From: Nissolia schottii | Taxonomy: Eukaryota > Streptophyta > Magnoliopsida > Fabales > Fabaceae | Assembly (NCBI GenBank): GCA_003254905.1 | Contig: QANU01011207.1 | Location: 920,919 to 984,918 of the forward strand | Length of the DNA stretch: 64,000 nt | Direction: 5' to 3' | In this document: piece by piece, positions 38,178 through 55,924 of the stretch | Numbering within the stretch: position 1 is the stretch's first letter | Layout of the letters: each line of letters begins with the position of its first letter | Notes under the pieces: model-generated | What the model was told of the DNA's origin: nothing | The model's input: only the letters and a program-made list of their open reading frames with translations | The model's database searches: none | Made by a program: the position numbers and the translations under genes

Positions 38178-39574
38178 CTATGGTCCTCCAAGGACAGCAT
38201 TCTCGATGTCTTCTCTGCTCAAAGCATAACTAAACCTCCTCTCCACATCTTTTTCCAGATTCCCAGGTCCACTCTTCAAATACCTGCACCAAATTAAACC
38301 CTTCAATGTCTATAAAAACAGACTTTTCCATTATTAACCATTAACATAGGAGCAAGGGAAATTACATCATGCGCCTGTACGATGAGATTACTCAAAAAAT
38401 TGTTACCTAGTATTTCACATTCAACTTGTCAACTGCCACCAATAAAAGTACTAAAGGCTCGTATAAAAATTAGAGTTATGCTAACAAGTGTTTTAAGACA
38501 CTTGCTAAAGAAGCAATAAAATGAAATATTGTACTGAAAAGTCAAATTTCAAAGTCTTTAGTACATTAAAAACATGAAAAAACTTAGAACATTTCACTTT
38601 TATCTTCTTAGCAAGTGTCCTAAGAGCGCTTGTTAACTTTTCTCTAAAACTTTTAACCTTTCATTAAGAGCTATCAACTTGATTTCTGATACCTTGAGGG
38701 CCAACTTGAATACTTGATGCACCATGTATATGTCTAAGGATCGATGCAAGTATTTACTCTATTCTAGTTTATCTTACACATGTCAATGCAGAGGAATAAC
38801 AACAACAGTAGCAACAATGTGAGAATTAATTGTGACCAAGAATTAGCATCCTTAGCTTCTAGCAGTTTGGACAGAAACTTCAATAGTTGTAACAAACATC
38901 AAAAATTGTATTTTTGCTTGAAAAACACGATGGAACGTAAATCCTTCACAAAAATTTCCAACTGCAGTGTCAAGCCTCCACAACCCAATTAGTAATTGCA
39001 AACCACACAAAAGTGGATAGAACCTTTGTGTACTCGCACACTTACTCAAACACACACAGGCATAAACTCAAACAGCTGAAGTGCAAGAACCAGAACACAA
39101 CACAAAAATCAAATAAACAAACTTTATAAGAACAAGAGGAAAGAAATCCAACCTTATATTGAGATCAGTGACATCTAGATAGAGGTGAGCATGCCAATCA
39201 GGCTTCTGCACAATCCACACAGCCCTTTCATCCTTGCTCTGACAGAACCCCAAGCTCTTCAGCCATGCCTCAATGCAAGGCAAGCTGTGTGAGTACAGTG
39301 GCTTGTTCTTTTCTGGAAGCTTCTTGAGCCACTCATCTTCTTCTTGTGGTGAGAGCTCTTCTGCTTCAGGGGATTTGCAGAAAACGAGTGCGGTGGTGGG
39401 TTTTCTGGATGAGATGGAAAGTGGGTTGGGACAGGGAAGGTGTTTGGGGAAAAGGGTAGGGTTAAAGATTGGAAATTGGGTTGAGCTAGAAGCAGGGGAT
39501 GCAGAGATTATTGGAGATGGAAGGAGTGATGAGACATTGGAGTTTGTGAATGTTGAGGATGAAATTGTTGACAT
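38178..39574 (-). CDS. CRR7: CHLORORESPIRATORY REDUCTION 7, NDH complex assembly factor
   Basis: Two exons, 39574-39153 and 38283-38178, give 175 residues. The N-terminal 60 or so residues are rich in Ser, Thr and Pro and fit a chloroplast transit peptide. The conserved core follows: EWLKKLPEKNKPLYSHSLPC, IEAWLKSLGFCQSKDERAVW, KPDWHAHLYLDVTDLNIRYL, and the ending EDIENAVLGGP. CRR7 is a stromal factor needed to assemble subcomplex A of the chloroplast NADH dehydrogenase-like complex in cyclic electron flow. The intron splits an Arg codon, with donor AG/GTTGGA and acceptor GCAG. Arabidopsis CRR7 is slightly shorter, mainly through its transit peptide. Two G-boxes lie about 210 bases upstream of the ATG. 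Confidence 0.93.
38470..38647. mobile_element. MITE-like inverted repeat in the CRR7 intron
   Basis: Imperfect inverted repeats of about 43 bases bound a 178-bp segment. One arm starts TTAGAGTTATGCTAACAAG and the other, complemented, TTAGAGAAAAGTTAACAAG. Both continue into GACACTTGCTAA. A clear target duplication was not found, so the superfamily is open. Confidence 0.65.
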
Positions 39575-39784
39575 GTCTTGTTCCCTTTTTCTTCTTTTGA
39601 GTGATTGCGTGATGAATTTGGATGGTAAATGGGAAAAAAAACAGTGACAAGAAGAAAAAGAAAGAAAAAAGGTTGAATTTTTGAAGAGGGAGAGAAGACT
39701 GAAATGGAATGAACTGCTGCAAGTTTGAACAGAGTACCAAGATAGTTATCCTGTTTTTCTAAATAGGAAATTTGTTTTCAGATG

Positions 39785-39801
39785 CACGTGCAGGGCACGT
39801 G
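39785..39801. promoter_or_regulatory. Two G-boxes upstream of CRR7
   Basis: CACGTG occurs at 39785-39790 and again at 39796-39801, one helical turn apart (11 bases start to start). G-boxes bind bZIP and bHLH factors and are common in light-regulated promoters, which would suit a photosynthesis gene. Function here is inferred. Confidence 0.5.
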
Positions 39802-40568
39802 ACACATTTGAGAGAATTTTTCCTTCATTCTATTTCTCAAGGAAAGACAGACATTACCGATCATGAAATGATGAATAATAGAATGAGGACTTCTTTTAAT
39901 TTTATTGAAATCATTTTCAGATTCTTGATGATTACATCTTAACATTAAAGCGGATCATTAACAACTGAACCCTTTTTTTGAGGGAGAAAGGATAACAAAC
40001 TTGTTAATTAGGATTTAGATCCTTAATTGTAATGGTAAATCTATTTAACAAATTTTTTTGTATAAAGTCTTTCACCCTGATATTTCGTTGATCTTTTAGT
40101 TCATCAACTATGTTTAATAAAAAAGTGAAAAGATCTGTTTAAATGATAATCTTTTTTAAAATAAATTGTTCTATTTTTAAGTTTCAAATTTAATATTATT
40201 GATTAAAAGGTTGAAATTCTCAACAATCTCAATAAAGTGCTACATTAATCACATCATCACATGGACATCATAACATCTCACGATTATAAGCCAAACTTAA
40301 TTGGCATTTGGCAAGGACTTGAGCCCTCTTAAGAAATATTTCAATAGAGTTGAAGTATCGTCCTAATAGGAATAGAGGTAGGCTTTCATTTCATGCAAAA
40401 AAGGATACACTTCAATCCACCACTAGGGCCTTTTATTTTCATTCTCTTCATTCAGTTCCCACCCCTCTCAGGCCCTCACAATTTTTGCTAGCAAAAACAT
40501 ATTTTACATCCAACCTTTGCATCACACACTTTTCTTGGCTTCTTGCTCATTCAATTTGTTTGCATGCA
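39802..40568. other. Intergenic DNA between CRR7 and ABCC10
   Basis: AT-rich sequence with no recognised gene or repeat. The ABCC10 3' UTR probably occupies the last part before 40568. Confidence 0.65.
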
Positions 40569-46876
<6,308 letters not shown>

Positions 46877-47639
46877 TTTCTTTTTTTGTAGCAACTCAAA
46901 TTCTGTTAACATAAACAAAATCATGTCTTTAATGAGAAAACTTTGTTCTAAAACTTCAAAAAATTCAAAGACAAAAATGGTTCATCAATAAGAAGTGTAA
47001 GCTTCATGCTAAGAACTCTCTGAATTCCTCCAAAAGCTTCACCCAATTTGTCTTTTCAAGTAACAATTCCTCCAAAAGCCTCATGCAAAGAACTCTTTGA
47101 ATTTGAAGTATGAAAATTGCAAAGGCAAATGCAAGTATTGTACAATGTACTAAAGTTCAAGTTTTATTTAGAATAATGATATTGCAAACTTGCAATTAAA
47201 ATCTTAACTAATTTATCATAAAAATTGTTTTTTCTCAAAGTTTTAATAATTGTTATCAATTTCAAAAAGTCTTTCAAGTATTAATCAACTTTAGACTAGT
47301 AATTTTTTATTTTTTTCTGCATCATTAAATCGAGGTTACATTTAGATACGTTGATTTATTGACGTATAAAAAAAATTAAAATGTGAAATAATATTTAATA
47401 ATTAACACTTTAATTTTTATATTAAAAATATAATAAATAATTTTTTAATACCTATCAAAATTTATAAGGGGCAAACTTGTAATTCTATGTATTAACCCTC
47501 ACAACTCTCGTTTTTTCTCGATGGCCACGTTAAAAATATGGATGTGGGTCCCACCATGTATTTTCTCTTCTTTTTTTTTTTTCCCTAGTTGTAAATGATT
47601 ATGAGCAAATAACTTTTTGCTTACTAGGTGACTACGTTA

Positions 47640-47920
47640 ACTCCGTTTGGTTTAGATTTGAGTAGAATTGCTTTTAAAATAATTTTTGAAAAAATTGATT
47701 TGAGATTGAGAATGATGTTAAAAATTGAGTTTAGAAGAATTAACGTGAAATGCAAAAGGAGAAGCTAAAGTATTTAGCTTTCAAAAAGTTAATTTTAACC
47801 AAATTGAGACACTTCACTCAAGAACAATCAAACAAACCGAACAGAAACACTTCTTTGCAAATTGATTCTAGACAAAGAAGCAAAGTTGATTTTTTGAACA
47901 AACCAAACAGGCACCATAAA
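47640..47920. mobile_element. MITE-like element shared by both duplication units
   Basis: CTCCGTTTGGTTTAGATTT on the left and CAAACCAAACAGGCAC on the right form inverted ends. The same segment recurs, more diverged, at about 50888-51282 in unit B. The insertion is therefore older than the duplication (inference). No target duplication was confirmed. Confidence 0.5.
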
Positions 47921-48129
47921 AATCTAAAATTTCTCAAAATTTTAAACGAAACCATGTTTGGCTAGGCAAATTCATGAAGCTGGTTTCAAGAGATGGAAAA
48001 AGGATAAAATAAAAAAGATCTACAAGGGAAGATAAAAATTTTCATCTACACACACAACTTAGTGGATGATGATGATCATGAATCATGATCATGGCTAAAA
48101 CTTAAAAGAGCAACTAACAAAGTATGTAC

Positions 48130-48215
48130 CTTTGAATGCGAACCAGTTTCAGCTTTGTCACTCCACAAGGATTCAAGAGATCAGAATTAGAGGACCGAAA
48201 GAGAGTCCTCACAAA
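48130..48215 (-). other. Probable non-coding leader exon of ABCC10
   Basis: The minus strand has a donor CAAAG/GTACAT at 48130/48129. An acceptor TTAACAG lies about 35 bases upstream of the ABCC10 ATG (exon start near 46910). Together they define a 5' UTR intron of about 1.2 kb. The 5' limit at 48215 is estimated from the TATA box. Without splicing, the leader would hold many ATG codons. Confidence 0.55.
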
Positions 48216-48238
48216 AAAAAGAAAAAACTAGGATGCAT

Positions 48239-48256
48239 TTTATATATATATAATAG
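48239..48256 (-). promoter_or_regulatory. Putative TATA region of ABCC10
   Basis: TATTATATATATATAAAA on the minus strand lies about 30 bases before the estimated transcription start. The matching place in unit B lacks this TATA run. Confidence 0.5.
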
Positions 48257-50259
48257 AGGAAGAGTATATGCACTGAACTCATTAGTCATTTTATTATAGT
48301 GATAAAGAAAAGAGACCTTGGTTGCATTGAAAACTACAACTACTTATTTACTATAGGAAAAAATAATTAAAAATTAAATTAAAAAGATGGAATAGGGCTA
48401 AACACGAAACCCAAAATGAATGAATGAATGATATGGGGGTATCCAGCCAAGAGTACTTATGTGTAGTTGTCCGTGCATTGTTTCGGTTATTTTGAAACTC
48501 ATTTTATGTATAAAATTGTGTTGAAAAATATTTTATTTTTTTTATTATAATATGTTTGATTTTCACATAGAAAGCTTGAAATTAATTTAGTTTTAGAAGT
48601 AAATTTTTTTTTACTTATAATTATTGATAGAATTTAATTCTAAGTATTTTATAAGTATGAGTAGACTCAATGCTCATGCAAAATGAAAACATATTATAAT
48701 GTTTAAAAACGTCGTAATTGATCCCTGAAATTTTTTATTAATAATCACATTAGTCCCTTAATAAAAATAAAAAATAAAAAACTCTCAATTAATCATTGAA
48801 TATCCCTAATTAATTTTTAAACATTTTAAATGTTACACTCATTAATTCTTGGATATTTCAAAAATAAATTAACAAGAATAAGGTTTAAAATATTTATATA
48901 GATCAATTAAGGAATTTTTTTGGTTGAAAAACTTATACAAACACTCATGTATGGTCTGGGTGAACTGAATCGTGAATCCCGAATCCTGCCGCCGTTCAAC
49001 AAAAGCAAGCGAGGAACAAGTACAAAAAGACAACCTCGGTTGAGTGTTTTGTTTCTTTCTGCTGCTTCATCTTCTTTTTATATTCTTTGTAGAAAGTGGT
49101 GTTTGTGGAAGACTGTGTTTTGATGTGAAAAGTGAAAACGGCTGAATGAAGGTGACAAGAGTGAGTGCTCAAAGAGGATATGTGCATGTTCTTGTGCTTG
49201 GCTCTGAGGTGTTCTTGAGTGTTTGGTTGATAGGGGGTGCCGTGGCAATTGGAAACTAATAGTGAATTTTTAAAAGGTAGCTTCTCACAGCGTGATTAAA
49301 TACTCCTTTTTAATTTTTTTTATTTTTTATAATTTTATGAACTAAATTTATTAATTTTTTTATTATTTCATGATTTAATATAACATATTAATGTATTATA
49401 TAATTTAATGTAATGAATTAATACTTTTTAATACAATATTTTTAGAGAGATATATCATAAATTCAAATAGTCCACAAATCTTTAAATTTCTTACAAGTTT
49501 TCTCTTTTAATGATTCAATTAATAAAAAATTTGTCAAGATGATACAAAACATGAAATAATGAAAATACTCAATGAATTAATTATAAAAATTGATGAAAAT
49601 AAAGAATATTTAATGGAAGAGAATATTTACCTCATTGAAGGAATGGTATTTAAGCATCGGACATGTGAAAACTCACTTTTTAATATAGTCTTATTCATAG
49701 GGAATTATAAACATGATAACAACATATTTTTTATTAAAAACATTAATTTATAATTACATATAGCAAGAGTTTAACTTTTATGTAGTGTGACTAACATAAA
49801 AGATTTTTATAGTTTTCATATAATTACATTCTATCACATTAAAGGTGATTGATTCTCACGCTCATAAATATAAAAAAAAATCTTTTTTATTGATTTGGCA
49901 GAACATGATGAAATAATAATATAAAAGCTCCTTTATATTTCATTTTTGTGTGTGAAAATCTTTTTTTGTGTGCAACTAAAAGTGCATAGAATTTGAACAC
50001 ATATATACACACAAAAAGTTTATAAATTAATAACAAATATGTTATTTCTCTTATTGTAATACATTATTTAAAAATTTATGACTTAGAGAATCTTTATAAA
50101 AATAAGACAGTCGCTTTCTTAATTAGATTTTAAAGTTGAGTTAGACTCAAATAATTTTCAATAATTACATTTAAATTTTATTGTAAGAGATCAATTTTAA
50201 TAGTATTAGGGCAGAATTATTTACATAGTCATCTACTTAGGGCAGAATTTTCATCAGTC

Positions 50260-52500
50260 CTTCATGCAACAACTCTTTCAATTTGAAGTTTGAAAAATGC
50301 AAAGGCAAATGCAAATATTCTATACAATGTCCTAAAATTCATGTTGCTTTAGAATAATGATATTGCAAATTTGCAATTAAACTCTTAATTAGTTTATCAT
50401 AAATAAATAAAAATGTTTTTTAGATTTTAATAATCGGTGACAATTTCAGAAAGTTATACCAAGTATTAATCAATATTGGAACACTCAGTTTTGTCTTTTT
50501 TTATTTATCATTAAATTAATTTATCTTGATACAATTTAGATACATTAATTTAATGACATATCAAGAAAATAAGAAATGAGGAATAATATTTAATAGTTAA
50601 CACTTTAATTTTTATATTAAAAATATAATTAATTACTTTTATAATCTCTATCCTCGAAGACTAATAAAGATTTTATAAAGGCAAACTTGTATTTTCACGT
50701 ATTGACCCCACAACTCTTGTTTTCTCTCCATGGCCACATAGAAAATACGATGTGGGTCCCGCCATTTTTTTTCCACTAATCCAAACGGCAGAGAATTACT
50801 TAACTTATCCATTTTTTCAATTTTTCCTTTCTTTCCTATTTCTCCTAATCCAACCTAGTTGTAAATGATTATGAGCAAATACTACGGTTAGATTTGCTTG
50901 GTTTAGATTTTGGTAGAATTATTTTTAAAAAAATTATTTATGTTTGCAAATGAGGTGAAAAAATAAGTTCCGAAGAATTAACATCAAATGCAAATGAAGA
51001 AGCTAACAGTATGTATAGTTTTTAGGTAAGACCATTTAAAATTGTTTGTGAAGCTTTGAAAAGTGAGAAATTTTCGCTTTTATTAATTGCCATGATCAAT
51101 TTGATATGTTTTCACATGAAAACTAAACATGCATTGAAATGTTTGGCTCTTAATTGAATCAATTTTAAAAAAATTGAGACACTTCTCCCCATTACACTAT
51201 CAAACTAAGCAGATTTCACTTATTTGTAAATTGATTTTAGACAACGCAGAATTTATTTTTCATTGAACCAAGCAGGCATTAGAAACATCAAAAAATTTCT
51301 CAAATTTTTAACACCATGTGTGGCCTGGATCAACTTGCAACTTCATGAAGATGATCACAAGTGAGGAAACCACAAGGAATAAGATTTGCATCTACACACA
51401 TAGCTTAGTGGATGATGATCATGGCTAAAACTTAAAAAGAACAATTAACAAAAGTAATTAAAGACCTTTGAATGAGAATGGCTTTCACTTTCAGCTTTGT
51501 CACTCTCACAAAGAATTAATTGATCATTTTGGATTCAGAGATCAAAACTAGAGGATCCAAAGAGAGTCTCACAAAGCATAAAAATTAAAATTGAAAAACA
51601 TAAGGTCTGAATTTGTAAAAGGAAGCAAGAGAGTGTGCAATGAACTGAATTAGCCATTTTATAGTGATCATAAAGAAAGAGATCTCCGGTGCAATGAAAA
51701 CTATAACAACTCATTTACAAAAAATAATAATTAAAAATTAAATAAATAAAAATGGAAGGGAGCTAAACACGAAACCCAAAATTATTGAGTGAATGATGGG
51801 GAAGCCAACCAAGATCATCCTTGTGTTGTGTGTCACTATTTTTTTTTTCCCTCAGAGTAAAACTCTACTAAAATGTTGAAAGATGTTACTCTCCCCATTT
51901 CATCCTCGTATTTGTTCATTTTTAAATTTGGTATATTTACAAATGAATGTATTTGATTAATAGTTCTAAAATGTATTTAATTAGATATACTAATTTATGA
52001 ATGTACTAAATTTAAAAATAAATTAATATTATAAAACAAATAGTGTATTTGTATTTCCTTGGAACCATGTTATAGTCCAATTGTAAATACAATATGAATG
52101 AATTGGCACATGTTTCGCATTTAATGGTAAATGAGTTTATATAACACAACTCTAAGCATTGCGTGTTATCCATTAACTAATCCTTATTCCACTATAAAAA
52201 GAAAAAAGGAACAAGAAGACGTACAACCAATAACGAGTGTTGTGTATCTTCTTTTTCTTATATTCTTTGTAGAAATTGTTGTTTGTGGAAGACAATGTTG
52301 AAGTTGACAAGAGTAGAGCTGGAAAAAGAATAAAGAGTCCGAGGAAATATAAAGGTGCATGATTCGTGCTTGGTATCTGGTGATCTACTAGTGTTTGGTT
52401 CATAGGTTTGGAAACTATAGAGTGGATTTTAATATAGCCTTATTCATAGTTATTCACGTGATCACAACATATTTATTATTTAAAACATTAATTTAGAATT

Positions 52501-52533
<33 letters not shown>

Positions 52534-53010
52534 GAGCATCAATGGACCCTTGGCCAATAAGTCATTGTGGCACAGGGTTAACCTATTATTCATTCTCTCT
52601 CTCTCTCTCTCACTCACACACACATATATTTTGATGTTATCATCTAATTAATATATTGTCACATTAATAAAAATTATTGATTCTCATACACACAAAACAA
52701 AAAAAAAAGTCACTTTTAATGATTTGAAGACACATGGTGAAATAACAATGTAATACTTTTTATATTAAGAATGCATAGAAATTACATTTTATTATTATTG
52801 TTGTTATTATTATAGAATCACAAATTACTTATAAATATGATTTATATAATCTTTATAATAACAATGCAATTCTTTTTATTTAACTAATTTTTAAGGTTAG
52901 GTGAGCGTCAGTCAATTTTCAATAAATACATGCAAAGTTTATTGTAAATGATCAATTTTAATAAACTATCCGTGCAAAATTATTTTACATAGTCATCGAA
53001 TTAATATTGA
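50260..53010. repeat. Tandem segmental duplication, unit B (orphan promoter copy)
   Basis: Second unit of the duplication, in the same orientation directly behind unit A. It keeps the leader-exon-like stretch (about 51472-51560) including the CAAAG/GT donor, but no ABCC10 coding exon. The TATA run is gone. It also holds a (TA)n/(CA)n tract at 52499-52532 and a (CT)n/(CA)n tract at 52586-52624. No other gene was seen. Confidence 0.8.
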
Positions 53011-55924
53011 TGTAGAGAATAAGGTAGATACATGAATGTATCGTTATTTTCGGGTTAGAAATTTGGCTTAGCCGCTAGTTGGATCTAACAACAATATAAA
53101 ATGGCTACTTTAGATGTGGACATTTGGGGTACTCCCAAACAATAGATTCTAAAATCTGAAGTGTATAATATATAAATCATGAAAAAGGTACAACAGCCTT
53201 TTTAGTTTTTCAATTTTTAGGGTGGCACTGGTGCATGTATTTACATACTAACTCTCATTAAAAATAAATAAATTAATGTCGGAAAAAGAACGATAGCCAG
53301 TTAAGAACTTTTCTTTTTAATTTGTTATTTTTGTTTACTAAATTGCATCTAATTAATTAGAAGAATGATGGAACCTTTATTTGCGAGAGTGACTATTTGA
53401 ATGTGGTAAATAAATCTTATCAACTCTGGAATTACGGGGTTTCATTTTTTTTTTTTTTTTAAGTTGTGATTCTTGACATTTATGATTGGATTCGTTGAAA
53501 TTGGTCTATTGAAGGTTCAACATATTTTGCGAGAAGCTAATGCTCGTGGGCTCGCAAAGCAGGGATCATTAGGAAGTAATTTATTTGTTCATTTGATTAC
53601 TCTTTCGTCAAAATTTAATCCTTTTCTGTGTGAAGATTTTTGGGGTTCCTTTTTTCTAACGTATTAACCTTTTTATCTTTTTTATTTCTAACTCACAAAA
53701 TAAAAAGAATGATAGAACCTAAAAAAAATGATAAAACTAACTGAAATTTGATCTAGCATTAATTAGAAAACTAATTTATCACAACATTACTCCTGACAAA
53801 AGTTAATAAGTAGGCTTTTAGCTTACACAAGTTTCACTTTTATTGAAAACAAATTGAATAACAATAATTCACCAATTAAGTTCCTCATCATTTTCATTCT
53901 TAGACTTCACTGGTTTATTTTTATTTTTATTTCTTTTGATGAAGACCCCAATTATTATTAGTATTTGGATTTGCACTGTCGTTCTTGGTTGCCATGAGTA
54001 ATAGGGTAATACATGAAAATGACTTAATTGGACCCAACCCAGAGAAGCGAGAGTTATTTTCTCCCTCTTGTCGACTTCTACAATGAGTAGGATTGGTAAT
54101 CCTCAAAGGTCCTCCCTCCTATAGCAACTCTTTTTTTTTTCCATGGAGGACTCTCTATTAATTACCCTTTAGGGTATTTACTCTCTCACCAAAAAAAATA
54201 TTGTATGTTTTATATGATTTTCACAAACTTTTCAATATTTAAAATAATTTACTAGAGTCAATTTGTATAAATTTACATATTTAAAGATCATTTTACTTAT
54301 GACAAATGTTTTCACAAATATTATAGAGTTTAAATTGTTATACAATTACAATGTAAAGCTTTTTCACACTTTCATCCAATTAAACATTGCCACATAATAA
54401 AAAATAGTTATCTTTCTCAATAACTACTAGAGAAATCACACATATAAAATTATTTAATTAAATAATAATGTAAAAACTTTACTTTGTCAGTGCATAATAA
54501 TATAATTAAACTTAATATTTATTGAAAAGGGTTAATATATCATGTTAAATCGGATGACACATCAATATTTTATTAGATCATGACACTAAAAAGTTGAAGA
54601 GTTTATAAATTTTAAAAACTGTCGAGAAATTTAGTGAGAAGGTAATTAATGTTCTCGAGGGTACTAAAAATTTATGTCTTTATTCATTCATTTAGCATTT
54701 GAGGCTTGATACGAATTGGTTAAGTTCCATGACAAACAAGCGAGAAAATGCCCTTAAGAGTGAGAAAATTTTTTATATGTTCTTCAAATAAATTTAATGT
54801 ATATCTCAAAAATATTATCAACTATTTATTTTAATTTTTATATATTTTTAAATATAATAAAAAAATTAATAGTTGATAACACTCTTGAAACACGACTCCA
54901 AATTTTTTCCTTAGAGTTAAGAGATGAGCGTAAGTCAAAATAATAGGAAGATAACTTTTGCTTGTTTTCAATGTCAGACTTGATTTAGAAATGGAATGAT
55001 GAATAATTATTATTATTAAGTTTGTATTTTGCTGTTTTTTCTTCTCGCTCTCATTGCGCGTGTCATTTGTCACGGGGATGAAAATGACTCGTGTATTTGT
55101 CTATTTTCTACGTGTTTCTTATGAGACAGAACCGAACAATTAAAAAAAAAAAAAAAGTGGTAGTTCCTTTTTGAGCGATGTCTTTTTGAAAGGGTAATAA
55201 TTGATTTTGCAACAAAGATAACCTATACTCTGACGTATCTTTACTTCTTGTGATGCTTCGATGGAGATGCAAGATTATATAAAAAATTCCCATCAAAGAT
55301 TATAATTTATTAATTGGTTTTTCATAATATTATAATTAAATTTTATCTTCATATATCGTTTAATTTAATACATTAATAAGGTACAGAAGACATTATCATT
55401 ATGTTTTTCATACTATATATTAAAATTAAATATTATTTTCAAATATATGTCTACAGTATTTTTATTGATTATTCATATTTTCGTGAGTCTTGACCATTCC
55501 TGTCACTCAAGTTGTTAAATTTACCCCAAGTAATGAGTTTATGCTTTTATACTAACACATAGTGACGGTATTTCTCATTTTTTTATTAGTCGTCTCGAGT
55601 TGAAGTCTCAAAAATGAAATAACCAGAGAAAATTAAATTTTATAATTGTGCAAAATCGAAAGAGCTTGTTATTTTTCTACATAGTACATAAACATAATGG
55701 TAGACATCTATAGAAAAAGAAATGCACAAACATATTTGGTCAAAACAAAGCGAAAAAAACCTTACAAATGAAGAAAGGTGAAATTGCAGCCGGAAAAACC
55801 TTCCACATTACAAACATGCTACATTATTTTCTCAAAAACAAGTAAAAAATAATGTACAAAATACACATCAATAAATCACACTTGGCTAGAAGCAAAAAGA
55901 CTATAAAGTGCATTAGAACCGCCA
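53011..55924. other. AT-rich intergenic DNA with a LINE fragment
   Basis: No host gene found. Apart from the LINE relic at 53473-53667, it consists of AT-rich sequence with homopolymers (for example T-run at 53445-53460). The 3' UTR of the PHD-finger gene should end near 55700-55900. Confidence 0.65.
53473..53667 (+). mobile_element. Fragment of a plant LINE, RNase H-like tail
   Basis: The open frame contains VQHILREANARGLAKQGSLG, which recalls the end of the RNase H domain of plant non-LTR elements (HxLREANxxADxLAKxG). The usual Ala-Asp pair is missing from this copy and the rest of the element is absent. The match is short and from memory. Confidence 0.5.

Larger units (their letters stand above)
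47083..50259. repeat. Tandem segmental duplication, unit A (ABCC10-proximal)
   Basis: This unit matches unit B (50260-53010) in order along its whole length. Paired parts are 47083-47225 with 50262-50405, 47320-47570 with 50505-50770, 47640-48440 with 50885-51800, 49060-49250 with 52245-52410, 49675-49760 with 52430-52505, 49830-49945 with 52655-52760, and 50065-50235 with 52825-52995. Unit A contains the probable ABCC10 leader exon and promoter. Identity looks like roughly 75-85% in the better parts, so the event is not recent. Confidence 0.85.

Noticed and set aside
50260-53010. A second ABCC-type gene in unit B of the duplication
   Set aside because: Only upstream and leader-like sequence is duplicated. 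No transporter coding exon is present.
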